Of a stretch of 64,000 nucleotides of DNA, positions 56,787 to 64,000 are shown piece after piece. Source of the stretch: Pannonibacter phragmitetus_B (GTDB taxonomy: Bacteria > Pseudomonadota > Alphaproteobacteria > Rhizobiales > Stappiaceae); contig NZ_JBNINT010000001.1 in the NCBI RefSeq assembly GCF_050510895.1, positions 4,340,001-4,404,000 on the forward strand. Direction: 5' to 3'. Under the pieces are notes generated by a model. That model was not told the DNA's origin. It searched no databases and was given only the letters and a program-made list of their open reading frames with translations. How positions within the stretch are numbered: position 1 is the first letter of the stretch; each line of letters opens with the position of its first letter. A program made the translations under genes and the position numbers.

Positions 56787-57060
56787 GTGGCGGTCCTTCC
56801 AAATGACGGGCGGCATCAGGTGCAAGGCCCCTGTCACCAGCCCTCAAAAAATCTCATTTCCGGTACACGGTCTGCCTGCCTGCCCGCATGCGGGCTGCGA
56901 AGCTGCCGTTCCATGGATGCCCCGCCCTTTAAGGTGGCGCGGGACGTTCGACAGATAAGAGGGGTAGGATGCTTGTCAACGCCGCCGCTTTCAGCAAGGT
57001 TGCGGCAGCTCGCGCTCATGCGGTGCGGAGCTGTTCAAATTCTGACCCTAAGGACTCTAC

Positions 57061-57960
57061 ATGTTCCGTTCTTTCATGAGCCGCCCCTTGCGCTCAGTTC
57101 TGATCGCCGCAACGGCGCTCAGCCTCGGTGCCACGGCCCTGTCTGCGGCCGAACCGGGTGACGTTGTTGCCAAGGTTGGCAGCACGGAAATCACCGAAGC
57201 CGATATCGCCTTTGCCGCCCGTGACCTCGGCCCGCAGCTGCAGCGCTTCCCGCCGGCCCAGTGGCGCCAGATCCTCACGGACGTGATGATCGACATGACG
57301 CTTCTGTCCGATGCGGCCAAGAAGGAAGGCATGGAGAAGGACGAGGACTTCCAGCGTCAGGTCCGCTTCATGACAACGCAGGCCCTGCGCAATGCCTATG
57401 TGGCGCAGAAGCTGGACGGCGGCATTACCGAGGAAGACATCAAGGCCGCCTATGACAAGGAGTTCAAGGACTTCCAGGGCGAGGAAGAAGTCCGTGCCCG
57501 GCATATCCTTGTCTCTTCCAAGGAAGAAGCCGAGAAGCTGATCAAGGAACTGGACGGCGGTGCCGATTTTGCGGAGCTCGCCAAGGCCAACTCCAGCGAC
57601 GGCTCGGCCGCCAATGGCGGTGACCTTGATTACTTCACCAAGGGCCGCATGGTGCCGGAGTTTGAGGCGGCTGCCTTTGCCCTGAAGCCGGGCGAGTACA
57701 CCAAGGAGCCGGTGCAGAGCCAGTTCGGCTGGCACATCATCAAGTCCGAAGACAAGCGTATCCAGAGTGCTCCGTCGCTGGAAGAGGTCTCCGACGGGCT
57801 GCGCCAGATGCTGATGCGTGAACGCTATGCAAAGCTCATTGAAGAGCTGAAGGCAGCAAATCCGGTGGAAATCATCAAGCAGGAAGCTCCTGCCGATGCC
57901 CCGGCCGATGCTCCGGCCGCAGCTCCCGCTGGCGAAGCGGCAAAGCCTGCAGCGCAGTAA
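57061..57960 (+). CDS. Periplasmic parvulin-type peptidyl-prolyl isomerase
   Basis: A 299-residue folding factor. The signal peptide is SVLIAATALSLGATALSA. An N-terminal helical region (LGPQLQRFPPAQWRQILTDVMIDMTLLSDAAKKEGM) resembles SurA/PrsA chaperone parts. The rotamase domain lies at about 140-235: VRARHILVSSKEEAEKLI, GGDLDYFTKGRMVPEFEAAAFALKPGEYTKEPVQSQFGWHIIK. The C-terminus is an Ala/Pro repeat. It is divergent from secA and upstream of argJ, a conserved rhizobial order; AAGGA precedes the ATG. Confidence 0.92.
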   Translation: MFRSFMSRPLRSVLIAATALSLGATALSAAEPGDVVAKVGSTEITEADIAFAARDLGPQLQRFPPAQWRQILTDVMIDMTLLSDAAKKEGMEKDEDFQRQVRFMTTQALRNAYVAQKLDGGITEEDIKAAYDKEFKDFQGEEEVRARHILVSSKEEAEKLIKELDGGADFAELAKANSSDGSAANGGDLDYFTKGRMVPEFEAAAFALKPGEYTKEPVQSQFGWHIIKSEDKRIQSAPSLEEVSDGLRQMLMRERYAKLIEELKAANPVEIIKQEAPADAPADAPAAAPAGEAAKPAAQ

Positions 57961-58000
57961 GACGCAGGTCCGGAAGGCACTGATCTTCTGATCTGAGCGT

Positions 58001-58027
58001 GATCCCCCGGCACCCTGCCGGGGGATT
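58001..58027 (+). terminator. Hairpin between the isomerase gene and argJ
   Basis: ATCCCCCGGC-ACCCT-GCCGGGGGAT followed by TT; a likely terminator or attenuating hairpin. Confidence 0.65.
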
Positions 58028-58114
58028 TCCTGTTTCAGGGGGCGTCATGGGTCTTGCGCACCCCGTCCATCGGGCAAGGCTGCAACTCATTGCATTTGAG
58101 TGCCAGAGGCCGTG

Positions 58115-59356
58115 ATGTCGACAGAAGTTTCTCCGCTTGCCCCCAAGTCCTACCCTGAGATGCCCGTCATCGAAGGCGTGCGTTTTGCCACGGCGGCGGC
58201 CGGCATCAAGTACAAGGGGCGCACGGATGTGCTCCTGGTGCTGATGGACGAAGGCACGGAAGTGGCCGGTGTCTTCACCCGCTCGCTCTGCCCCTCCGCC
58301 CCGGTGGACTGGTGCCGCGCCAACCTGCCTTCCGGCAAGGCCCGGGCACTCCTCGTCAATTCCGGCAATGCCAATGCTTTCACCGGCAAGAAGGGCAAGG
58401 CTGCCGTGGAACTGTCGGCTGAAATCGTCAGCAAGGCCGTTGGCTGCGCTCAGGGCGAAATCTATCTTGCCTCCACCGGTGTGATCGGCGAGCCGCTGCC
58501 TGCGGACAAGTTTTCCGGCGTCGTCGATGGCCTTGTGGCCGATGCGGTCGCTGGATCCTGGCTCGATACGGCGAAGGCGATCATGACCACCGACACCTAT
58601 CCGAAGGTGTCCACCCGCACAGTGGATCTCGGCGGTGTGCCGGTGACGCTGAATGGCATTGCCAAGGGCGCAGGCATGATTGCCCCGGACATGGCGACCA
58701 TGCTGTCTTTCCTCTTCACTGACGCTCCGATTGCAGCACCTGTGCTGCAGGCGCTGATTTCCGGCGCCGTCGGCGGCAGCTTCAATGCCATCACGGTCGA
58801 CAGCGATACGTCGACCTCGGACACGGCACTGCTGTTTGCCACCGGAAAGGCGGCTGAGCGCGGGGCTGTGCGCGTGACTGAGGCTTCCGATCCGCGCCTG
58901 GAGCCCTTCCGCAAGGCGCTGGGCGAGGTGATGCAGGATCTGGCGCACCAGATCGTCCGGGACGGTGAAGGTGCCCGCAAGTTTGTGGAAGTGCGCGTCG
59001 AGGGCGCCTCTTCCGACGCGTCGGCCAAGCGCATTGCCCTGTCCATCGCCAATTCGCCGCTGGTGAAGACCGCCATTGCCGGTGAGGATGCCAACTGGGG
59101 CCGCGTCGTCATGGCTGTCGGCAAGGCCGGAGAGCCTGCGGACCGTGACCGTCTGGCCATCTGGTTCGGTGATGTGCGTGTCGCCGTCAACGGCGAGCGC
59201 GATCCGGATTATTCGGAGGCTGCTGCTTCAGCGGTCATGGAGCGTGAGCACATCCTCATCCGCACCGAAATCGGCCTTGGCGACGGCTCTGCCACCGTTT
59301 GGACCTGTGATCTGACCAAGGCCTATGTCGAGATCAACGGCGATTACCGCAGCTGA
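58115..59356 (+). CDS. argJ: Bifunctional glutamate N-acetyltransferase / ornithine acetyltransferase
   Basis: A 413-residue enzyme of arginine synthesis that recycles the acetyl group from acetylornithine to glutamate. The self-cleavage and nucleophile site is KGAGMIAPDMATMLSF, Thr about residue 195; the NSGNANAFTGKKG and AIMTTDTYPK motifs and the ending DLTKAYVEINGDYRS are standard. Autoproteolysis before the Thr makes alpha and beta chains. ATG 58115 was chosen over a GTG at 58100. Confidence 0.97.
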   Translation: MSTEVSPLAPKSYPEMPVIEGVRFATAAAGIKYKGRTDVLLVLMDEGTEVAGVFTRSLCPSAPVDWCRANLPSGKARALLVNSGNANAFTGKKGKAAVELSAEIVSKAVGCAQGEIYLASTGVIGEPLPADKFSGVVDGLVADAVAGSWLDTAKAIMTTDTYPKVSTRTVDLGGVPVTLNGIAKGAGMIAPDMATMLSFLFTDAPIAAPVLQALISGAVGGSFNAITVDSDTSTSDTALLFATGKAAERGAVRVTEASDPRLEPFRKALGEVMQDLAHQIVRDGEGARKFVEVRVEGASSDASAKRIALSIANSPLVKTAIAGEDANWGRVVMAVGKAGEPADRDRLAIWFGDVRVAVNGERDPDYSEAAASAVMEREHILIRTEIGLGDGSATVWTCDLTKAYVEINGDYRS

Positions 59357-59432
59357 TCCGTCAAACTTTCTTCAGGGCGGGCTCTGAGTTTTTTAAGAGT
59401 CCGCTCAAAACTGTCTAAAATTGGAACATGCC

Positions 59433-59837
59433 ATGCGGATGGTTCTTGTCGTTGCCTGTGCTCTCATTGACGCGGATGGGCGTATCCTGATCGCGCAACG
59501 GCCCGAGGGAAAGTCCATGGCAGGGCTCTGGGAATTCCCCGGGGGCAAGGTGGAAGCTGGGGAAAGGCCGGAAGCCTGCCTGATCCGCGAGCTTTCCGAG
59601 GAACTTGGAATCAGCGTTAAGGAAGAGTGCCTCGCCCCTCTGACCTTCGCCAGCCACGCTTATGAAGATTTTCACCTCCTCATGCCATTGTATGTCTGTC
59701 GGCGATGGCAAGGAACTCCTGCAGCCCAGGAAGGGCAGACCCTGAAATGGGTGCGGGCAGGCAAGCTCAGGGAATTCCCCATGCCACCGGCCGATGAGCC
59801 GCTGATCCCCCATTTGATCGGGTTGGTCGGCGCCTGA
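59433..59837 (+). CDS. mutT: 8-oxo-dGTP diphosphatase MutT (Nudix)
   Basis: A 134-residue Nudix hydrolase. The box is GGKVEAGERPEACLIRELSEELGI (Gx5Ex7REUxEExGU). VLVVACALIDADGRILIAQRPEGKSMAGLWEFPGG is the MutT start. It cleanses the nucleotide pool of oxidised dGTP. It follows argJ closely, as in other rhizobia. Confidence 0.92.
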   Translation: MRMVLVVACALIDADGRILIAQRPEGKSMAGLWEFPGGKVEAGERPEACLIRELSEELGISVKEECLAPLTFASHAYEDFHLLMPLYVCRRWQGTPAAQEGQTLKWVRAGKLREFPMPPADEPLIPHLIGLVGA

Positions 59838-59886
59838 TGTAGACCGACAGGCAAACAGCCGCGTATCTGGCTGGTTAGGAGTTGCA

Positions 59887-60120
59887 ATGCGACTGGACGA
59901 AAATCCGGCAGGCATGTTTGGTGCCCCCGCCAGGAAGCGCGTTCAGATCGGCCTTGATCTGGCGGCTCGCTTCCAGGAAGACGTGAAAGGCGCGACAGCC
60001 GTTGAATATGGCCTGATGGTCGGGTTCATCTCACTGGCCATTGCTGCGACTCTGCTGTCCATTGGTCATGACATTGGCACAGCCTTCACCATCATCAGTG
60101 ATGCCCTCAAGGGCTCCTGA
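59887..60120 (+). CDS. Flp/Fap-type IVb pilin
   Basis: A 77-residue small pilin. The prepilin cleavage site lies in DVKGATAVEYGLMVGF, with the Gly-Ala junction near residue 35 and the invariant Glu and Tyr after it; one hydrophobic helix follows (LMVGFISLAIAATLLSIG). The leader of about 34 residues is longer than the 10-25 usual in Flp pilins. No cpa/tad assembly genes are near, so it either depends on a distant locus or is a relic. Its stop directly abuts that of the convergent methyltransferase. Confidence 0.88.
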   Translation: MRLDENPAGMFGAPARKRVQIGLDLAARFQEDVKGATAVEYGLMVGFISLAIAATLLSIGHDIGTAFTIISDALKGS

Positions 60121-61011
60121 TCAAACGTCCCTGCGATCTTCCGGCACTTTCAGCGCATCGGCCAGTCTTGCCTTGGCAGAACCCGGCTTCAGAGGCTTCT
60201 GCTGGCTCTCATGCGGTGCCCAGCCAGAGAGATACATGACCTGAAACGTGGCACGGATGCGTCCGTCCGGATCGCTGTAATCGGTTGCATAGAGTTCTGC
60301 CGCCTTCAGAAATACGGCCCGTGACAAGGGCTTGCGGCTGCGCTCGTTCAGTGCCGAAGCCGCCCCCATCATCTTCAGATCCCGCATCAGCGCAAAGATG
60401 TTGTCATAGCGCACGGTCAGCTTGTCCGTGTCCGTGACCGGCAGGGCAAAACCGGCGCGCTGCAACAGGGCCCCAAGATCACGCGTGTCGGCAAAGGGCA
60501 CGACCCGCGGGGCGGCGCCGCCTGTCACTTCAAGTTCCGCACGCATCAGGCAATCGCGCAATTCGCTCAAGGTATCTCCGCCCAGCATCGCCCCCAAAAA
60601 TAGGCCGTCCGGCCGCAAGGCCCGGCGGATCTGGATCAGCGCGCCCGGCAGGTCGTTTACAAGCTGCAGGCTGAGTGCCGAGACGATCAGACCCACGGAC
60701 GCGTCCTTCAATGGGAGCAGCGCGTCATCGCAGACAAAATCCGGGGCGGGCAGGGCAGGGTCGGGCAGGAACAGATCGCCGCGCAGCACCGTCTCTGCCT
60801 TGCCGCTCTGCTGCAGGATCTGAGCAATGCGCCCCGTGTGGCCGCCCAGGTCCACTGCCGTGCCGAATTCTCTCGTGACGGCTGCGATGCGGTCTGCCAG
60901 ATCCTCTGCCACCGCTGCAAGCAGGAAGTCGGCGCCTTCAATGCGGCTCTCAAGGGCACGCTTGCGCCGCCGGGCGAAGAGGGAACGGTCAATGAGGTCG
61001 ATGCGGGTCAT
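60121..61011 (-). CDS. Class I SAM-dependent methyltransferase (BioC/NDUFAF5-like)
   Basis: A 296-residue protein. Motif I is TAVDLGGHTGRIAQIL (an unusual GGHTG in place of GCGTG), then ALPAPDFVCDDALLPLKDASVGLIVSALSLQLVNDLPGALIQIRRALRPDGLFLGAMLGGDTLSELRDCLMRAELEVTGG. This matches the alphaproteobacterial group related to human NDUFAF5, an arginine hydroxylase of complex I assembly, so a role there is possible but unproved. The gene is conserved beside comF and grxC in rhizobia. Confidence 0.85.
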   Translation of the reverse strand: MTRIDLIDRSLFARRRKRALESRIEGADFLLAAVAEDLADRIAAVTREFGTAVDLGGHTGRIAQILQQSGKAETVLRGDLFLPDPALPAPDFVCDDALLPLKDASVGLIVSALSLQLVNDLPGALIQIRRALRPDGLFLGAMLGGDTLSELRDCLMRAELEVTGGAAPRVVPFADTRDLGALLQRAGFALPVTDTDKLTVRYDNIFALMRDLKMMGAASALNERSRKPLSRAVFLKAAELYATDYSDPDGRIRATFQVMYLSGWAPHESQQKPLKPGSAKARLADALKVPEDRRDV

Positions 61012-61116
61012 GTGCGTGCTTTCCGGGTGCCGGGCATGATGCCTTATAGGCTCAGCCTTCCGCTTCCGTCAAAAGCTGCTAGGGTGACGTGAACCACGGG
61101 TTGCAAGAGGCGGCAG

Positions 61117-61914
61117 ATGCTTCAGGAACCGGATGCAGGCCTTGACCGGATTGACTGGCGCAGCCGCTCCCTGGGCGGATTGCGCCGGATCTGGCGCACA
61201 GGGCTGGATTTCCTGCTGCCACCGCGCTGTCTGACCTGCGATGCCCCGGCAGCAGAGCCCGATGCGGTTTGCCCCTCCTGCTGGAGCCAGATGCCCTTCA
61301 TCGAGGCGCCATGGTGTGCCCGCTATGGCACGCCGCTCTCGTTTGATCTCGGGCCTGAGGGGCTGAGCGCCCGTGCCATCGCCTCGCCGCCCCTCTTCAA
61401 CCGGGCCCGTGCAGCCACGCTCTATGGTGGCCCGGCGCGTGATCTGGTGCTGGCGCTGAAATTCGGCGGGCGGCGCGAGGTGGCGGCGCCCATGGGGCGG
61501 CTGATGGCGGCGGCCGGACGGGAACTCTTTCAGACTGATACCCTCCTTTTGCCTGTGCCTCTGCACCGCACGCGCCTGTGGCAGCGCCGGTTCAATCAGG
61601 CCGCTCTGCTGGGGCAGGAGGTGGCGCGCATCAAGGGCGTAGCCTTCGAGCCGCTGATGCTGGAGCGGCGCCGCCGCACCCGTCAGCAAGTGGGGCTGCA
61701 TGCGGACGAGCGCAGCCGCAATGTGCGCGGTGCCTTTGCCCTGCTGCCTGATGCGGCGGCGAAGGTCAGCGGCCGTCCGGTGCTGCTGGTGGATGATGTG
61801 CTGACGACAGGCTCCACGATGGAAGCCTGCACAAGGGTGCTTTTGCGGGCAGGCGCGCGGCAGGTGGATGTGCTCACCTTTGCCATCGCCGATCCCTCAT
61901 TCACCGCAGAGTGA
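61117..61914 (+). CDS. comF: ComF family phosphoribosyltransferase-like protein
   Basis: A 265-residue protein with a double-zinc-ribbon start (CLTCDAPAAEPDAVCPSCWSQM) and a PRTase domain ending in VLLVDDVLTTGSTMEACTRVL, the PRPP loop. LPVPLHRTRLWQRRFNQAALLGQEVAR and RRRRTRQQVGLHADERSRNVRGAF are typical ComF segments. Relatives take part in DNA uptake; here the function is not known. Divergent from the methyltransferase. Confidence 0.92.
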   Translation: MLQEPDAGLDRIDWRSRSLGGLRRIWRTGLDFLLPPRCLTCDAPAAEPDAVCPSCWSQMPFIEAPWCARYGTPLSFDLGPEGLSARAIASPPLFNRARAATLYGGPARDLVLALKFGGRREVAAPMGRLMAAAGRELFQTDTLLLPVPLHRTRLWQRRFNQAALLGQEVARIKGVAFEPLMLERRRRTRQQVGLHADERSRNVRGAFALLPDAAAKVSGRPVLLVDDVLTTGSTMEACTRVLLRAGARQVDVLTFAIADPSFTAE

Positions 61915-62017
61915 GCAGCCTGCCGCGATGACCGGCCATTTTCGGGGCTTGTCCGGCGCAAGTTCCGGCAGATATAAGCCGGTGAGGGGCGGTGACCTGC
62001 CCATAAGGAGTTGAAAC

Positions 62018-62275
62018 GTGGTTGAAGTCATCATCTACACCCGGCAGATGTGCGGCTACTGTTCTGCGGCCAAGCGCCTTCTGGACAGCAAGGGCGTTGC
62101 CTATACCGAGCATGATGCCACCTTTGATCCGGCACTGCGGTCCGAAATGATGGCCAAGGCCAATGGCCGCAGCACCTTCCCGCAGATCTTCATCGGCGGG
62201 GTGCATGTGGGCGGCTGTGACGACCTGCATGATCTGGACCGGGCGGGCAAGCTCGATCCCATGCTCGCCGCCTGA
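62018..62275 (+). CDS. grxC: Glutaredoxin 3
   Basis: An 85-residue dithiol glutaredoxin: YTRQMCGYC (Cys12-Cys15), FPQIFIGGVHVGGCDDLHDLDRAGKL, the GSH-binding TFPQ and GGCDD motifs. GTG start with AAGGAG upstream. It reduces protein and small disulfides with glutathione. Confidence 0.95.
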   Translation: MVEVIIYTRQMCGYCSAAKRLLDSKGVAYTEHDATFDPALRSEMMAKANGRSTFPQIFIGGVHVGGCDDLHDLDRAGKLDPMLAA

Positions 62276-62290
62276 CCCGGAGTTTGTGAA

Positions 62291-63139
62291 ATGGCCATCT
62301 TCACCGCCGCTTGTGTTCAGCTTCGCTCCAGCCGTGATGTTGCTGCCAATGATGCAGCTGCCGAGGCGCTGATCCGCGAGGCGGCTGCGGCGGGCGCGCA
62401 TTATGTGCAGACGCCGGAGATGACCAATCTGCTGGAGCGCAGCCGTGAGGACCTGATGGCCAAGATCCGGGTGGAGGCGGAGGATCCGTCACTTGCTCGG
62501 TTCCGGGCGCTGGCCGCCGAACTTGGCATCTGGCTGCATATCGGCTCGCTCGCCATTCTGCTGGAGCCGGGCAAGGCGGCGAACCGTGGCTTTCTCATCG
62601 GCCCCGACGGCAGCCTGAAGGCGCGGTACGACAAGATCCATATGTTCGACGTGGACCTGCCCAACGGCGAAAGCTGGCGGGAGTCTGCGACCTACCGGCC
62701 CGGCTGCGAAAGCCTTGTCGCAGATCTGCCCTTTGCACGCCTGGGCATGGCCGTGTGCTATGACGTGCGCTTTCCGGCGCTGTTCCGGGCACAGGCCCGT
62801 GCCGGTGCCGAAGTGCTGACCATGCCGGCGGCCTTTACCCGCCAGACCGGCGAGGCGCATTGGCATGTGCTGCAGCGGGCGCGGGCGATCGAGAATGGCG
62901 CCTTCGTTATCTCCAGCGCCCAGGGCGGCAAGCACGAGGATGGCCGCGAGACCTATGGCCACAGCCTGATCATCAACCCATGGGGTGCGGTGATCGCGGA
63001 ACTTGACCATGATGAACCGGGCTTCGTGACGGCCCGTATCGACACCGACGAAACGCTGAAGGCGCGTCAGCGCATTCCTGCAATTGCAAATGAGCGGGAT
63101 TTCACCCTGACGCAGACCGGCAAGGAGATTGAGGCGTGA
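62291..63139 (+). CDS. Nitrilase-superfamily amidohydrolase (deaminated glutathione amidase-like)
   Basis: A 282-residue C-N hydrolase. The catalytic triad is visible as Glu in YVQTPEMTN, Lys in YDKIHMFDVDL, and Cys in MAVCYDVRFPALFR. KIHMFDVDLPNGESWRESATYRPG is typical of Nit1/NitFhit relatives that hydrolyse deaminated glutathione; this function is family inference. It lies 16 bases after grxC, which fits a glutathione link. Confidence 0.9.
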   Translation: MAIFTAACVQLRSSRDVAANDAAAEALIREAAAAGAHYVQTPEMTNLLERSREDLMAKIRVEAEDPSLARFRALAAELGIWLHIGSLAILLEPGKAANRGFLIGPDGSLKARYDKIHMFDVDLPNGESWRESATYRPGCESLVADLPFARLGMAVCYDVRFPALFRAQARAGAEVLTMPAAFTRQTGEAHWHVLQRARAIENGAFVISSAQGGKHEDGRETYGHSLIINPWGAVIAELDHDEPGFVTARIDTDETLKARQRIPAIANERDFTLTQTGKEIEA

Positions 63140-63642
63140 TCCGTTACACGCTCCGCTGCGACAATGCCCATGAGTTCGAGGGCTGGTTCCGTAACTCCGG
63201 AGATTTCGAGCGCCAGATGGCGCAAGGCTTGATGAGCTGCCCGGCCTGCGGGTCTGATGACGTCACCAAGGCTCTGATGGCGCCTGCCGTCAGCACGTCT
63301 GAGCGGCGGGAGAGCTTGGTTCCGGCCGGCGGCGGAGCTGAAGCTGCCGCTCCCGTTGAAGCGCCTGCGGCGGCTGCCGGGGCTGGGGCAACATCGGCCA
63401 TGATCGCCTCTGACTCGCGCCACGCCGAGCTTTTGCAGAAGATCCGGGAACTGCGCCAGCAGATCGTCTCCAATGCCGATTATGTGGGCCAGTCCTTTGC
63501 CGATGAGGCGCGCAAGATGCACTATGGCGAGACGGATCATCGCAGCATCTACGGCGAGACCAGCCCGGATGATGCGCAGGCCCTGCTGGAAGAGGGCATC
63601 AGCATTTTGCCGCTGCCGGTGCTGCCGGAAGACCGCAACTGA
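63136..63642 (+). CDS. DUF1178 family protein
   Basis: A 168-residue protein. The conserved start IRYTLRCDNAHEFEGWFRNSGDFERQMAQGLMSCPACGSDDVTKALMAP has a zinc-ribbon-like Cys pair and is the DUF1178 signature. A low-complexity Ala/Pro stretch follows, then ELRQQIVSNADYVGQSFADEARKMHYGETDHRSIYGE. The start overlaps the nitrilase gene by four bases (co-translated). The function is unknown. Confidence 0.88.
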   Translation: MIRYTLRCDNAHEFEGWFRNSGDFERQMAQGLMSCPACGSDDVTKALMAPAVSTSERRESLVPAGGGAEAAAPVEAPAAAAGAGATSAMIASDSRHAELLQKIRELRQQIVSNADYVGQSFADEARKMHYGETDHRSIYGETSPDDAQALLEEGISILPLPVLPEDRN

Positions 63643-63688
63643 TCGCCGGGCCAGCCTGAACTGGCGGCCCGGCTTGCTAGGCGTCCGG

Positions 63689-64000
63689 TCAGGCGTTGGC
63701 AGCCGGCTTGGAGCGCGGGGCGGGCTTGCGGGGCACTGCCTCGCCAGTGCCGTTACTGTTGGCTGGTTCCATCGCCTTTGAGGCAGCTTCCATGGTCTGC
63801 TGGGCCATGTCTTCCACCACTTCTGCTGCCGTATCGACGATGAGATCGCCGGCCTTTGAGGTTTCGGTGAGGCCGGTTTGCAGCAGTTCCAGCGTTTTCT
63901 GGGCCTGGGCTTCATAGTCGTGCCACATGTCACGGAAGAAGCCCTGCAGGGTCTTGGCGGTTTCTGCCGGTTCCTTGCAGGCCACGAGCGAGCGGAAGCA
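63689..64000 (-). CDS. Phasin family protein, partial
   Basis: The C-terminal 103 residues of a gene that runs off the window edge. Coiled helical stretches FRDMWHDYEAQAQKTLELLQTGLTETSKAGDLIVDTAAEVVEDMAQQTMEAASKAM resemble phasin_2 proteins that coat polyhydroxyalkanoate granules. A basic Pro/Ala/Lys tail (RKPAPRSKPAANA) ends the protein. Phasin is the best guess; another coiled-coil protein is possible. Confidence 0.6.
   Translation of the reverse strand, partial: CFRSLVACKEPAETAKTLQGFFRDMWHDYEAQAQKTLELLQTGLTETSKAGDLIVDTAAEVVEDMAQQTMEAASKAMEPANSNGTGEAVPRKPAPRSKPAANA

Overview
The window looks like chromosomal DNA of a high-GC alphaproteobacterium of the order Hyphomicrobiales (Rhizobiales), plausibly a Stappia/Pannonibacter/Labrenzia-like genus. 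This is inferred from gene families, not from a database search. The clues are a urtABCDE urea transporter, DUF1045/phnM/phnN/fosX phosphonate genes, DUF2794 and DUF1178 genes, a methylsuccinyl-CoA dehydrogenase of the ethylmalonyl-CoA pathway, the order secA / ppiC-argJ-mutT / methyltransferase / comF / grxC / nitrilase / DUF1178, and the short GC-rich palindromic repeats common in that order. I see no prophage, IS element, CRISPR array or rRNA operon.

Layout. 1-1.3 kb: an acyl-CoA (methylcrotonyl-type) carboxylase and its TetR regulator. 1.6-6.3 kb: envelope and housekeeping genes (lipoprotein, lytic transglycosylase, sppA-ihfB-lapA, TRIC-like channel). 6.4-17.2 kb: a urea module. A LuxR-type response regulator and a giant NCS1-permease/histidine-kinase hybrid are transcribed away from urtABCDE. 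17.4-20.3 kb: an AsmA protein. 20.3-24.3 kb: phosphonate genes (phnN, phnM, DUF1045, fosX, with divergent phnF). 24.3-31.5 kb: CYTH-CHAD protein, cupin, Cys-cluster protein, tRNA-Leu(CAA), YqaA, dsbB, metallopeptidase, pyrophosphatase, an acetyltransferase behind what looks like a leader-peptide attenuator, and DUF2794. 31.6-38.9 kb: subtilisin-type autotransporter, YccA, and ABC permease/ATPase divergent from a TesA-like esterase. 39-51.8 kb: mixed metabolism (aldo/keto reductase, thpR, mcd, YihY, DMT exporter, chemotaxis receptor, ferredoxin reductase, hydrolase, PfkB kinase, L,D-transpeptidase). 51.9-64 kb: glycosyltransferase and GtrA, secA, then the argJ-to-DUF1178 block and a phasin at the edge.

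The sequence carries at least 14 frameshifts. Nearly all are explained by one missing base in a G/C (occasionally A/T) homopolymer. They fall in conserved genes whose two halves are otherwise intact and rejoin to whole-codon lengths. I treat them as consensus errors, not pseudogenes, and give the whole span for each gene.

The most interesting item is the region upstream of the GNAT gene (30.66-30.88 kb). A 24-codon leader ORF, an antiterminator arm just after its stop, and a strong terminator that shares sequence with the antiterminator together look like a ribosome-controlled attenuator. The second is the permease-kinase fusion sitting opposite the urea transporter, with a perfect 6-4-6 palindrome between them.
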